A DNA stretch of 44,008 bases from positions 1-44,008 of IMG/VR virus record IMGVR_UViG_3300031964_000046, one strand, 5' to 3'. This DNA is from a virus. Each line of letters starts with the position of its first letter. Position 1 is the stretch's first letter. The notes below the pieces were generated by a model, which made no database searches, was not told the DNA's origin, and worked only from the letters and a program-made list of their open reading frames with translations. The translations under genes and the position numbers were made by a program. Below are positions 22,925 to 30,388 of the stretch, in pieces.

Positions 22925-23175
22925 GGGCGCACCTCGGCGACACGGTAGAAGCACCCTTCCTCGTGCTCAGGAAGCAAGCTTGCACATGACCCGCATCGGC
23001 TCAAACGCTCTACGTCCCGGACTGCCTTGCGGTAGTCTGCGATGAGGGCAAGGATGGCGTCCGGAGATGCCAGTTGAGCAAAGTTTTCTTCGTTCACATA
23101 TCTCTGGAAGGTGGATGCCGATCTCTTAGCAAGATTTGCTGCCTGCTCTAACTGATCTAGGGCCTCGGGTGTCAT
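22921..23175 (-). CDS. Hypothetical helical protein with Cys motif
   Basis: 84 residues. Helical (LDQLEQAANLAKRSASTFQR), then a C-terminal CGSCASLLPEHEEGCFYR with CxxC and a further Cys and His nearby. Coupled by ATGA on both sides. Unknown function. Confidence 0.6.
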   Translation of the reverse strand: MTPEALDQLEQAANLAKRSASTFQRYVNEENFAQLASPDAILALIADYRKAVRDVERLSRCGSCASLLPEHEEGCFYRVAEVRP

Positions 23176-23315
23176 AAGCTTTTATTCTCCTTCGCGCGGT
23201 TGCACACCGCACAGTAATCGCTCTTGTTCGACTGCCGCAGAATGGTAGGGCAACGCAAGCATCTGCGACGGTAGGTTGAGGCTGCGCTCTGCCATTGCAG
23301 ATAGAGGTAGGTCAT
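23172..23315 (-). CDS. Small zinc-finger-like protein
   Basis: 47 residues from ATG 23315 with RRCLRCPTILR (CxxC) and YCAVCNRAK (CxxC), a likely four-Cys zinc site. The start and stop both form ATGA overlaps, which supports this frame over the longer competing frame at 23182-23397. Confidence 0.6.
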   Translation of the reverse strand: MTYLYLQWQSAASTYRRRCLRCPTILRQSNKSDYCAVCNRAKENKSL

Positions 23316-23458
23316 AAACCACGCTCCTGCAAGAAATCTTCCGCAGCATCTTGAAGGTCTGCCGCAAGTTCCTGAATCGTTTCCAGAGAGGCATCATAGG
23401 GGAGAAAGAAACGCGCCAAGTCCTCGCACTTTGGGTCGTAGAGGCGAAGGGGTTTCAT
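23312..23458 (-). CDS. Small acidic hypothetical protein
   Basis: 48 residues from ATG 23458 (MKPLRLYDPKCEDLARFFL..., then LQDAAEDFLQERGL). The start overlaps the GIY-YIG stop as ATGA, and the stop overlaps the next ATG. Helical, no domain recognised. Confidence 0.6.
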   Translation of the reverse strand: MKPLRLYDPKCEDLARFFLPYDASLETIQELAADLQDAAEDFLQERGL

Positions 23459-23901
23459 TTCGGCACCGCCCGATAGCTGACAACTCGCTCAAGTCCCATA
23501 CCCCTCAACAGCATCGCCCCTGGCTCCCGCTTTGCAATAATGGTGTCCGACAATTCTCGGTACTGCAGCGATTTGGGGCTAACCTCTTCACACCATGCCC
23601 AATCCACACTTTTGTATTCGGCATCAACACACAAAGGAGGTTTGTAGAATCGCTGCAACTGCTTTTCCATAGCCCTTCGAGCCCACATATCGTCACAAGG
23701 AATTATCTGTACCGAATCCGCTCCTAAGCAAAGGAACTGCATCCTGCGACTGTGCTCAAATAGGCGAGTTTGCATGCGACATGATTGACCTACGTACAGC
23801 ACAGTGGAACCGGACTTGACAATATACACCCCTCCTTTTGAGCTAAATTCTGGTAGTTTAGACCTCCAAGCCAAGCCGCGCCTGTTTTGAATATTTTTCA
23901 C
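23455..23901 (-). CDS. GIY-YIG endonuclease family protein
   Basis: 148 residues. N-terminal GIY-YIG core: GGVYIVKSGSTVLYVGQS, RLFEHSRRMQF, then WARRAMEKQLQRFYKPPLC, with the catalytic Arg, Glu and the terminal motif (Cys in place of the usual Asn). About 45 residues follow without a recognised DNA-binding module. It overlaps the next GIY-YIG gene by ATGA, so the two are a coupled pair. It could be a homing, repair or host-DNA-degrading nuclease. Confidence 0.8.
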   Translation of the reverse strand: MKNIQNRRGLAWRSKLPEFSSKGGVYIVKSGSTVLYVGQSCRMQTRLFEHSRRMQFLCLGADSVQIIPCDDMWARRAMEKQLQRFYKPPLCVDAEYKSVDWAWCEEVSPKSLQYRELSDTIIAKREPGAMLLRGMGLERVVSYRAVPK

Positions 23902-24233
23902 GCAACCCTCTCCTTCTTTGCTGTTTGCCGCATTTTCTTGACAATCATTTTTTCGTCACAACGTTCGAAATTCCGAATTCCTGAAGGTCTGGTAAGCAGA
24001 GAGCATCCCGCTCTACGTTGTTTGTTTAGTGCAGGTTGGTAAAGGTCAATCGCGCTCTGCTCTTCCGACTTCAGGTCGCGCCAAAGACATTCCTTCCACC
24101 GAACTTCATCGAACTCTTTATGTCTGCGGTGATTTTTTACCCTGCGTCCCATCTCGGTAGACTGTCCAACATAAACACATATTCCCTTGAGGTATAACCG
24201 GTAAATCCCGGAAGCCTCCGGAGGAAGAATCAT
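23898..24233 (-). CDS. GIY-YIG endonuclease family protein (second copy)
   Basis: 111 residues with an N-terminal GIY-YIG core: SGIYRLYLKGICVYVGQSTE, MGRRVKNHRRHK, then SEEQSAIDLYQPALN with catalytic Glu and terminal Asn. The C-terminal 35 residues are basic (DEKMIVKKMRQTAKKE), probably contacting DNA. It is more canonical than its neighbour at 23455. It follows the RHH regulator gene by ATGA. Confidence 0.82.
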   Translation of the reverse strand: MILPPEASGIYRLYLKGICVYVGQSTEMGRRVKNHRRHKEFDEVRWKECLWRDLKSEEQSAIDLYQPALNKQRRAGCSLLTRPSGIRNFERCDEKMIVKKMRQTAKKERVA

Positions 24234-24388
24234 TTTGTCAGCCCCCTTGTCGCTTTGCGTAGCGCAAACCGTAAAGCTGCACTGTTGGATACGGCCCCCT
24301 GCGTTCGCTTCAGGTGAGCCACTATACGAGCCAAGGCCTTCTGGTCGTCCGAGTCGAGATCAATACTGTACTTCCTTGTCTGTTCCAT
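24230..24388 (-). CDS. Ribbon-helix-helix regulator
   Basis: 52 residues from ATG 24388 (MEQTRKYSIDLDSDDQKALA...). The pattern beta strand RKYSIDLD, helix DQKALARIVAHLKR, turn, helix SNSAALRFALRKA fits the RHH fold. It is the first gene of the leftward cluster and faces a divergent promoter region containing an 11-bp direct repeat 20 bp apart, the arrangement expected for an RHH dimer-of-dimers operator. I infer it represses one or both directions. The -10 TATACT lies so close to the ATG that its mRNA may be nearly leaderless. Confidence 0.65.
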   Translation of the reverse strand: MEQTRKYSIDLDSDDQKALARIVAHLKRTQGAVSNSAALRFALRKATRGLTK

Positions 24389-24440
24389 AATCAGAATAGT
24401 ATAGGCATATTATTTATTTGGCAAATATATTATTTATCGC
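24389..24440. promoter_or_regulatory. AT-rich divergent control region with 11-bp direct repeats
   Basis: ATATTATTTAT occurs at 24407-24417 and again at 24427-24437, exactly 20 bp apart. The leftward -10 TATACT (minus strand, 24403-24398) lies beside the first copy, and the rightward -35 begins at 24441, directly after the second. The region is far more AT-rich than its surroundings. It could be an operator for the RHH protein or part of an origin. Confidence 0.6.
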
Positions 24441-24469
24441 TTGACGCGCCATCCGTTGTCCCCTATATT
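24441..24469 (+). promoter_or_regulatory. Early rightward promoter
   Basis: TTGACG (24441-24446), 17-base spacer, TATATT (24464-24469): a strong sigma70-type promoter. The expected start is near 24476, 16 bases before the first ATG of the operon. The -35 sits directly beside the direct repeat, so a bound repressor would block polymerase. Confidence 0.75.
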
Positions 24470-24491
24470 CATTTCAGCGCATGGAGGCGCG

Positions 24492-24728
24492 ATGCAAATG
24501 ACCCTAGAAAAGTTTGATCTTGAGAAGGCGCTGGCAGGTTGGCCGGTCGTCACACGGCAGGAGATGCCGATTCGCAAAGTGGTGGGATTCTTCCCTGAGA
24601 TTGCCGATACGCAGAAGCTCGTCGTCATCGACCACGAAGGTGACCTGCTGACCTACAGCGCAGAGGGAATCTTCAGCGCCGATTCGATTGATGGATGCCT
24701 CGACCTATTTATGGCGGTGACGGCATGA
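24492..24728 (+). CDS. Hypothetical early protein
   Basis: 78 residues from ATG 24492 with GGAGG 5 bases upstream. Acidic and beta-rich (VVGFFPEIADTQKLVVIDHE). First gene of the rightward early operon, hence among the first phage proteins made; host-takeover proteins often lie here, but no family is recognised. Confidence 0.65.
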   Translation: MQMTLEKFDLEKALAGWPVVTRQEMPIRKVVGFFPEIADTQKLVVIDHEGDLLTYSAEGIFSADSIDGCLDLFMAVTA

Positions 24729-24925
24729 CCTGCAAACACTGCAATGCAACCATCGCTCCGGGCACGTACATTTGGGTCGGCGTCAATACCGATATCAGCA
24801 ACACCTACGCCTGCCCCGCTGGAAAGTTTCATGAGCCGCAAGGTCTTGAGTATGTACAGCTAACTCCGGAGCAGCGCGAGGATTATGCGTCTTCGATGGG
24901 ATTCTCTGTTGTGGGAGGCGACTGA
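24725..24925 (+). CDS. Small hypothetical protein with CxxC
   Basis: 66 residues from ATG 24725 (ATGA overlap): MTCKHCNATIAPGTYIWVGV..., with CKHC at the N-terminus and a later Cys and His (YACPAGKFH), which may bind zinc. Coupled at both ends (stop overlaps ATG 24925). Confidence 0.6.
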   Translation: MTCKHCNATIAPGTYIWVGVNTDISNTYACPAGKFHEPQGLEYVQLTPEQREDYASSMGFSVVGGD

Positions 24926-25101
24926 TGCGGACTATGACCTACACCATCCTGCTCTTCGCCTCGCACCAGACCGCGGCATTCATCTTACTGGCGGGTGCCG
25001 TTCTTTTCCTATGCGTTGCCACGGTAGAATCCTGCTCCAATGACATCACCAAGATGCGGAACCAACTGGCGGAAGCCGAAAGGAAGAGCAATGGCAAGTG
25101 A
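24925..25101 (+). CDS. Small membrane protein
   Basis: 58 residues from ATG 24925. One long hydrophobic segment (ILLFASHQTAAFILLAGAVL and onward, about 7-35) is followed by a charged tail (SNDITKMRNQLAEAERKSNG). Topology resembles an Rz/spanin-like or superinfection-exclusion peptide; its early-operon position favours exclusion or host modulation over lysis. It overlaps the ERF gene by 11 bases. Confidence 0.55.
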   Translation: MRTMTYTILLFASHQTAAFILLAGAVLFLCVATVESCSNDITKMRNQLAEAERKSNGK

Positions 25102-25813
25102 ACTTACCGTGCAGCAGAACGTTACGCCCATGCAGTTGATGCAGCTCGCCATCGAAAAGGAAGGCTCAATCGACGTGATCGAGCGCTTGGCGAAGTTGCA
25201 GATGCAGTTTACCGACCGCGACGACAAGATTGCCTTTCGTGGGGCAATGACGAAGTTCAAAGAGGAACTGCCCAGAATCATCCGCAGCCGTCCCATCGTG
25301 GACAAGGAAGGCAAAGAGAAGTACAAGGTTGTGGCGCTCGAAGACGTAGCCGATCCTGTTATGAAGGCATTGGTGAAGCTGGGTATCACCTACCGCTACA
25401 AGACTGCCGACTTGCCGGACGGGCGTATCCGCGTGACGTGCATTCTCGGCATGCAAGGCACCGCCTACGAGGAGGAAGGTGCTACGCTTGCCGCACCGCC
25501 CGACACTGCCGGCGGAAAAGACCCGCTCAAGGCCGTAGGGTCTACCGTTTCGTATCTGGAGAAGTACACCCTCTTGGCTTCGGTCGGTATGCACGTTTAC
25601 GGAGCAGACCCCGAGGCGGTTTCCCCACACTTGCCGGAAGAGGTAACGCGCACAATCCTGGCGATGATGGATGCCGAGACGCTGGACGAGTTGCAAGCGC
25701 TCTACAAGCCTGCGTATAGCGCCGCATTTGGCTCAGGCGACTCCGCCTCTGGTAAGGCATTGCTAGGGGCCAAGGATAAGAGAAAGGCGGAATTGATGGG
25801 GGATGAAGCATGA
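25091..25813 (+). CDS. ERF-family single-strand annealing recombinase
   Basis: 240 residues from ATG 25091 (AGGAAGAG upstream); an upstream in-frame ATG at 25040 lies in the previous gene. ERF signature: FRGAMTKFKEELPRIIRS, KYKVVALEDVADPVMKAL, GITYRYKTADLPDGRIRVTC, then GSTVSYLEKYTLLASVGM. ERF proteins (P22 Erf) anneal complementary ssDNA and circularise or concatemerise phage DNA. The exonuclease partner lies 520 bases downstream with an HNH gene between them. This pair replaces RecA-dependent recombination. Confidence 0.88.
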   Translation: MASELTVQQNVTPMQLMQLAIEKEGSIDVIERLAKLQMQFTDRDDKIAFRGAMTKFKEELPRIIRSRPIVDKEGKEKYKVVALEDVADPVMKALVKLGITYRYKTADLPDGRIRVTCILGMQGTAYEEEGATLAAPPDTAGGKDPLKAVGSTVSYLEKYTLLASVGMHVYGADPEAVSPHLPEEVTRTILAMMDAETLDELQALYKPAYSAAFGSGDSASGKALLGAKDKRKAELMGDEA

Positions 25814-26337
25814 AAAGGCATAAACCTCTTACCAAAGAGCAAATTTTAGATGTTCTTGACGTCGATATCGAAACCGGTATTTGCGTTTGGAAGAACGTAT
25901 CCAAATTTCACAAAGAAAAAAATGGGAAGGAAGCGGGTACCGTTCAGGCAGGAGGAGCTAGGGGGAATCGGTGCAATATCATGATCGGGAAAGTTCCATA
26001 TCGACGCTACCGGCTTATTTTCATGGTTGCGTATGGATGGTGGCCAGATTTGATAGATCATATTGACGGCGATAGCCTAAACGACCGCGCTTCAAATTTG
26101 CGTCCAGCAACATCTCTTGAAAACGCTAGGAATCATAAACCCCATAGGAAGACTCTTGATTTACCTCCGGGCGTAAGACTAACCCCCAAGGGAAGATTTA
26201 CTGCTCGCTTAGGATACGACAGGAAAATGTTAACCATTGGGACTTTTGATACTAAAGATGAAGCCTCGCTTGCTTATAAGAGCAAGCGCCTTGAACTTTT
26301 TGGGGAATACTGCCCCTCGCATAGAGAGGTGGCATGA
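25810..26337 (+). CDS. HNH-AP2 homing endonuclease
   Basis: 175 residues, ATGA-coupled at both ends. N-terminal HNH domain: RLIFMVAYGWWPDLIDHIDG, then NDRASNLRPATSLENARNHK. C-terminal AP2-type DNA-binding domain: GVRLTPKGRFTARLGYD, LTIGTFDTKDEASLAYKSKR. This HNH-AP2 pairing is typical of free-standing homing endonucleases. It separates two genes that usually sit together (ERF and exonuclease). Base composition is visibly more AT-rich than its neighbours, suggesting recent arrival. Confidence 0.88.
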   Translation: MKRHKPLTKEQILDVLDVDIETGICVWKNVSKFHKEKNGKEAGTVQAGGARGNRCNIMIGKVPYRRYRLIFMVAYGWWPDLIDHIDGDSLNDRASNLRPATSLENARNHKPHRKTLDLPPGVRLTPKGRFTARLGYDRKMLTIGTFDTKDEASLAYKSKRLELFGEYCPSHREVA

Positions 26338-27008
26338 TGAATTTACTGAATGTTGAACAGCATTCAAATGCGTGGTGGCAAGCCAGACTTGGTAATTGCA
26401 CCGGGTCTCGCGTTGCTGATGCCTTGTCGATGCTCAAACGGGCCAGCAATGGCCGCGTGGCTGGCGATTCCTCTCAGGCGCGTCTCGACTACATGCTGGA
26501 ATTGGCGCTTGGAAGGATAACGGGCATCGTTCCTGAACATTTCGTCACGGCTGCAATGGAATGGGGAATCGAGAACGAGAAGTTTGCCGTTGCCGCCTAT
26601 GAAGTTGTGAGCGGCAACGAGACCAGCAGGGTTGGCATTGCCGCACACCCGCGCATTGAGCGTTTTCTCGCCTCTCCTGACCGGTACGTGAATCATGACG
26701 GAGTTCTGGAGGTCAAGGCACCGAACTCTACCACGCACATCGCTTACCTCAAGGCAGGCGTCATTCCCTCAGAGTATGAGTATCAGTGCATGGCCGAACT
26801 GGCTTGTTCTGGACGGGAATACCTTGATTTCGTGTCGTTTGACCCTCGCTTTCCGGTGAAACTCCAAGTCTTCATCGCCCCGCGCATGTACCACAGCGAA
26901 TGGGCCGAGAAGATCGCAATTATGGAGGATGGGGTACGCAAGTTCCTCGCCGAGACCGAAACCCTAACCGCAGAGCTACAGCAGCTCGCAGAAAGACGGA
27001 AATTCTAA
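26334..27008 (+). CDS. YqaJ / lambda-type exonuclease
   Basis: 224 residues from ATG 26334. Family motifs: WWQARLGNCTGSRVADAL (G-x-S), AAMEWGIENEKFAVAAYE (Glu), FLASPDRYVNHDG (catalytic Asp), LEVKAP (E-x-K) and YQCMAEL (Gln). These form the metal-binding active site of processive 5'-3' dsDNA exonucleases that make 3' overhangs for the annealing protein. The start overlaps the HNH stop. Confidence 0.88.
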   Translation: MMNLLNVEQHSNAWWQARLGNCTGSRVADALSMLKRASNGRVAGDSSQARLDYMLELALGRITGIVPEHFVTAAMEWGIENEKFAVAAYEVVSGNETSRVGIAAHPRIERFLASPDRYVNHDGVLEVKAPNSTTHIAYLKAGVIPSEYEYQCMAELACSGREYLDFVSFDPRFPVKLQVFIAPRMYHSEWAEKIAIMEDGVRKFLAETETLTAELQQLAERRKF

Positions 27009-28144
27009 TGGAAACCGGCATCGCAATCATCTCGAAAGTAAGTGAAATCGTACCCGCTCAGTTCTTCTCCGAGGGAGGTTCTAAGTCTTTCCTTGAATCA
27101 GTGAAGGCTCAAGTCCGCGAACAGGCCAGCAAGCTTGATATCTCAACGAAACAGGGCAGAGATGATATCGCTTCGTTGGCATACCAGGTCGCACGGACAT
27201 CCACAGGAATTGACGATTTGGGCAAAGAACTGGTCGAAGGATGGAAGACGCAGGCCAAGGTTGTGGATCTGGAACGGAAGTTCACTCGCGATGAACTAGC
27301 GGCCCTGAAAATTGAGATTCGCAAGCCTCTGACCGATTGGGAGAATGCGGATAAGATTCGCGTGGAAGGCTTGGAGGCGAAGGTCAAGCTGATGGGAGAA
27401 ATTGGCCTATTGCCTTACGGGGCGAACGTGTCGGATATCGAGGCGCGGATCGCAGCTCTCGACGCCGTGGACCTGAGCAATATGCAGGAGTTCACGTCTC
27501 GTTCGGAATTGGCAGCACGGGCAGTTCGCAAGGTTCTGTTCGGGGCGCTCGAAGAAGCGAAGCGGCGCGAAGCTGAGGCAATCGAGACCGCCCGTTTACG
27601 CGCAGAAGCAGCAGAGCGTGAGCAACGTGCAAGGGATGAGCGGATCGCTCAGGAAGCACGCGAGAAGGCCCAGCGTGAGGCCGAGGCAGAGCGCAAGCGG
27701 ATCGAGCAGGCGCAGTTCGCAGCAGAGGCCAAGGCAAAGCAGGAAGAGGCGTCTCGCATCGAATCGGAACGTCTTGCTGAGGTCCGGCGCATTGAGGCCG
27801 AGGCTAAGGCTAAGCGCGATGCTGAAGAGGCTGAGGAGAGGCACAAGCAAGCGATTGCGGCGGCTGCAAAGAAGGCAGAGGAGGACCGCATAGCAGCAGA
27901 GGCCAAGGCAAAGAGAGACGCTCAGTTAGCAGTGGAGGCCGAACAGGCTCGCGTTGCGGCAGAGGTAAAGAGGATTGCTGCGGAGACCGCCGCTCGGGAG
28001 AAAGACAAAGCGCACAAGGCAGAGATTCACAGCGCCGCTATGCTGGCCGTTGCGTCAATCCATGGAATCACCAAGGAACACGCCAAGGCTATTGTCATCG
28101 CCATTGCTAAAGGCGACATCCCCAACGTAAAGATCAGCTATTAG
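27008..28144 (+). CDS. Coiled-coil phage protein of the recombination module
   Basis: 378 residues from ATG 27008 (TAATG with the exonuclease stop). The N-terminal region about 1-150 is globular (KQGRDDIASLAYQVARTSTG, IDDLGKELVEGWKTQAK). Then about 150 residues of almost uninterrupted Ala/Glu/Lys/Arg coiled coil (about 190-345) lead to a small C-terminal domain (AAMLAVASIHGITKEHAKAI). Proteins of this architecture commonly accompany phage recombinases. The role may be an accessory or structural factor for recombination; no enzymatic motif is seen. Confidence 0.7.
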   Translation: METGIAIISKVSEIVPAQFFSEGGSKSFLESVKAQVREQASKLDISTKQGRDDIASLAYQVARTSTGIDDLGKELVEGWKTQAKVVDLERKFTRDELAALKIEIRKPLTDWENADKIRVEGLEAKVKLMGEIGLLPYGANVSDIEARIAALDAVDLSNMQEFTSRSELAARAVRKVLFGALEEAKRREAEAIETARLRAEAAEREQRARDERIAQEAREKAQREAEAERKRIEQAQFAAEAKAKQEEASRIESERLAEVRRIEAEAKAKRDAEEAEERHKQAIAAAAKKAEEDRIAAEAKAKRDAQLAVEAEQARVAAEVKRIAAETAAREKDKAHKAEIHSAAMLAVASIHGITKEHAKAIVIAIAKGDIPNVKISY

Positions 28145-28156
28145 CCTGGAGGCGAG

Positions 28157-28399
28157 ATGACTAAGGAAGCAGAAGACTACGTAAAGACCAAGGAACTTCT
28201 GGAGCAGTCCATTGCAAACAACATCGCGCACCATGCAGAGGAGCAGCGGCTCAATGCCGAACTCACCCTGCTCCGTAAGCGGGATGAGGAGGCAAGACGG
28301 TTGCTAACGGATGCAGCTTTTGAATTCCGTAAGGACGGGCGCCCAGTTCGGGCATTTCGCATCGAATCCTTCCTCTCGGCGCAGAAGGAGGGAGCGTGA
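28157..28399 (+). CDS. Small helical hypothetical protein
   Basis: 80 residues, ATG 28157 with GGAGG 4 bases upstream. Charged coiled-coil-like helix (HHAEEQRLNAELTLLRKRDE). The stop overlaps the next GTG. Unknown. Confidence 0.65.
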   Translation: MTKEAEDYVKTKELLEQSIANNIAHHAEEQRLNAELTLLRKRDEEARRLLTDAAFEFRKDGRPVRAFRIESFLSAQKEGA

Positions 28400-28665
28400 A
28401 ATCCTCAGATTACCTTTACGACATACTGAAGAAATCCCCTATAGACGGGTATGTGATCGCTGGCAAACGGTACTGTATCGGGACCATGCGCGTAGGTGGC
28501 AAGTGGCTCTATTCTGTCTGTCGCATGAGGCGAGATCAAGTGTTCTCTATCACGCCATTCTTCGGTACCGATGAGGAGGCTTGGGTATCTTTCCTGAGCG
28601 ACAACCACCCCAAGATTCTCGATCTTTGGGTAAAACTGGAAACCGCGCCACCCTCAAGCAAGTAA
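28396..28665 (+). CDS. Hypothetical protein
   Basis: 89 residues from GTG 28396 (GTGA overlap). Mixed alpha/beta with aromatic-rich stretches (YVIAGKRYCIGTMRVGGKWL, FGTDEEAWVSFLSDNHPKI). No family is recognised. Confidence 0.6.
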   Translation: MKSSDYLYDILKKSPIDGYVIAGKRYCIGTMRVGGKWLYSVCRMRRDQVFSITPFFGTDEEAWVSFLSDNHPKILDLWVKLETAPPSSK

Positions 28666-28678
28666 GGAGCCGCACAGC

Positions 28679-28792
28679 ATGATGCCAAAAGGACTCCAAT
28701 CGTGGCAAAGGAAAGCGATTCGATTAGCGTGGCAGCATTCCCGAATGGAGCAAAATATACGCTTCAATGGGTCTTTCGGCTTCGGCTCGTGA
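28679..28792 (+). CDS. Small basic hypothetical protein
   Basis: 37 residues from ATG 28679 (or 28682) with AAGGAG 9 bases upstream: MMPKGLQSWQRKAIRLAWQH and onward. The SD context AGGAGCCGCACA is repeated before the next gene (28850-28861), which supports real translation. Unknown. Confidence 0.45.
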   Translation: MMPKGLQSWQRKAIRLAWQHSRMEQNIRFNGSFGFGS

Positions 28793-28859
28793 TTCCGCTG
28801 TAATGGCTGTCAAGTTTTATCACCGAGCATTTCCTAGAGAAAGCGAATAGGAGCCGCAC

Positions 28860-29429
28860 ATGGACAAGCAGGAATGGACACCGGAAGAACGCAAAGCAGC
28901 AGAGGAAAGAATCTGCATCGGGGGAAAAGCCGACGGCGCGGACTTCTTCAGAAGACACCCTGAGTTGGGGTTTGGAATCGCATCAGACCTCCAGTGCGAG
29001 CTAACCTCCGTGCAAGCGCAACTGGCCGCAATGACAGAGGATCGTGACCTTTGGCAGGATGCCCACGGCGAAGATTGTCCTTACATGATCCGTGCCAAAG
29101 CCGCCGAATCCCGCATCGCCGCTCAGACGTCGTACAAGGGAGAGAGGCCGGAACTGCATGTGGCGGGATGGATGAATGTCGAACACTATTTGCGTGAGGA
29201 CGTAGACCCGATCCTCGACCGCGCCTACGCCACGAATGAATATCTCAAGTGGTTACTGGAACGAGTGCTGAGGACTCTGAGCCGATTCCGCAAACAGCCG
29301 TGCGACGATGACGCGGGTCTCGAATGGGACATCCAGATCGCGCTCTATGGCAAGAGGGACGAGGGTCTATCTGCGGACGCCCTGAAGGCGGGGAAGGACG
29401 TGCAGGTATGCCCACAGGTGACGCGATGA
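28860..29429 (+). CDS. Hypothetical protein
   Basis: 189 residues from ATG 28860 (AGGAG 8 bases upstream). The N-terminal part is charged and helical, with a middle coiled-coil stretch (LQCELTSVQAQLAAMTEDRD). No catalytic motif. A mosaic of short helical segments like phage hypothetical proteins that vary between relatives. Confidence 0.65.
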   Translation: MDKQEWTPEERKAAEERICIGGKADGADFFRRHPELGFGIASDLQCELTSVQAQLAAMTEDRDLWQDAHGEDCPYMIRAKAAESRIAAQTSYKGERPELHVAGWMNVEHYLREDVDPILDRAYATNEYLKWLLERVLRTLSRFRKQPCDDDAGLEWDIQIALYGKRDEGLSADALKAGKDVQVCPQVTR

Positions 29430-29587
29430 CGCCATTTGAACGCTATCAGGCGCAGTTCGACCGCTGCTTCAGGCCCCTCCCGAAGAAGCCTGCACAAGTC
29501 GTCAAACCCCTAACCGGAATCGAGAAGCACTTCCTAGAGGCAGATGAGGCCCGAGAGATGTGGGAAGAATTGGAGCGCGAGCCATGA
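29426..29587 (+). CDS. Small hypothetical protein
   Basis: 53 residues from ATG 29426 (ATGA overlap): MTPFERYQAQFDRCFRPLPK, ending with an acidic helix ADEAREMWEELEREP. The stop overlaps the next ATG (29584). Unknown. Confidence 0.55.
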   Translation: MTPFERYQAQFDRCFRPLPKKPAQVVKPLTGIEKHFLEADEAREMWEELEREP

Positions 29588-29781
29588 GAGAGATATGCCA
29601 AAGACGCTGCATTGATGATCTTTGCCGACTCGGACCCACTCTATGCGGGCAAGAGTTCTGTGAGGCATGCGGTGAGGCATGCGTGTTCGACCAGACCGTT
29701 TGCGACGCTTGCCTAGAGAAGTACGAAGATTTCTACGATGATGGCGAGAACGACTCGATAGAGCAGGATGGATACGCATGA
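29584..29781 (+). CDS. Cys-rich small protein
   Basis: 65 residues with eight cysteines (CQRRC, C, C, CEACGEAC, CDAC), then an acidic tail (YDDGENDSIEQDG). Likely binds two zinc ions. Coupled by ATGA on both sides. Role unknown. Confidence 0.6.
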   Translation: MREICQRRCIDDLCRLGPTLCGQEFCEACGEACVFDQTVCDACLEKYEDFYDDGENDSIEQDGYA

Positions 29782-30131
29782 GGAAAAACACTCTCAGCCC
29801 TGAAGGCGTCGTCAAGAAAGAGATTGGCGATTACCTCAAGCAGAAGGGCTACACGTATTTCCGCATGCAAGCGGGACGGATTCGCGTGCGCGGTGGCATC
29901 ATGCACCTTTGCATGCCAGGGACGGCAGATTTCCTCGTGTGCCTTCAGGCTGGCTGGAATGTTTGGATCGAGTGCAAATCCCCCAAGGGCATCACCGCCA
30001 AAGAGCAGCTTGACGTACAGGCTGCATTTCGGTTGCGAGTCGAGGCTTTGGGGCATGCTTACACGCGCTGTCGCTCAGTCGAAGAGGTACAGCAGTTTCT
30101 TAGCTTTCAGCATGGCATGGAGGAACGATGA
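29778..30131 (+). CDS. VRR-NUC domain nuclease
   Basis: 117 residues. The core PGTADFLVCLQAGWNVWIEC, then KSPKGITAKEQLDVQAAFRL, matches the VRR-NUC fold of the PD-(D/E)xK superfamily: Asp in GTADFLV, Glu-x-Lys in IECK and a following Gln. Phage single-domain VRR-NUC proteins are thought to cleave branched DNA such as Holliday junctions, fitting the recombination role of this operon. Confidence 0.85.
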   Translation: MRKNTLSPEGVVKKEIGDYLKQKGYTYFRMQAGRIRVRGGIMHLCMPGTADFLVCLQAGWNVWIECKSPKGITAKEQLDVQAAFRLRVEALGHAYTRCRSVEEVQQFLSFQHGMEER

Positions 30132-30388
30132 TCTGGATTATCGAAGAGTCGCCCAATCCGGGAATATGGAACGTGTTGCAGTCTCGGGGAATCTACAAAT
30201 CCCAGAAACGTGCGGACCATGCTGCAAAAGAGTTGACCCGATGGCATTGTGAGAACTTGCAGCCGGACAATCCGAGCTTTGGATTTCGGCATCGGGCCAC
30301 GGCCTATGCTCCGCTAGACAAGCCGTTAGCCTCTCGCAAGCCTTGGTCTGCTCCTGCGGTCACTAAGGTAGGGAAGGTGGGTAAATGA
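30128..30388 (+). CDS. Hypothetical protein
   Basis: 86 residues (MIWIIEESPNPGIWNVLQSR...), ATGA-coupled. Basic, with a Pro/Lys C-terminal tail. No family is recognised. Confidence 0.6.
   Translation: MIWIIEESPNPGIWNVLQSRGIYKSQKRADHAAKELTRWHCENLQPDNPSFGFRHRATAYAPLDKPLASRKPWSAPAVTKVGKVGK

Noticed and set aside
22422-22985. 187-codon minus-strand frame covering the HNH gene
   Set aside because: Only its last 69 codons (start ATG 22631 with a good SD) look real; the rest is a low-complexity shadow of the HNH gene at 22616-22924.
23182-23397. 71-codon minus-strand frame
   Set aside because: Two shorter frames (23172-23315 and 23312-23458) fit ATGA overlaps with both neighbours and one carries paired CxxC motifs, so this frame is a shadow.
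28803-28850. 15-codon frame MAVKFYHRAF... before the gene at 28860
   Set aside because: Too short and without an SD to support.
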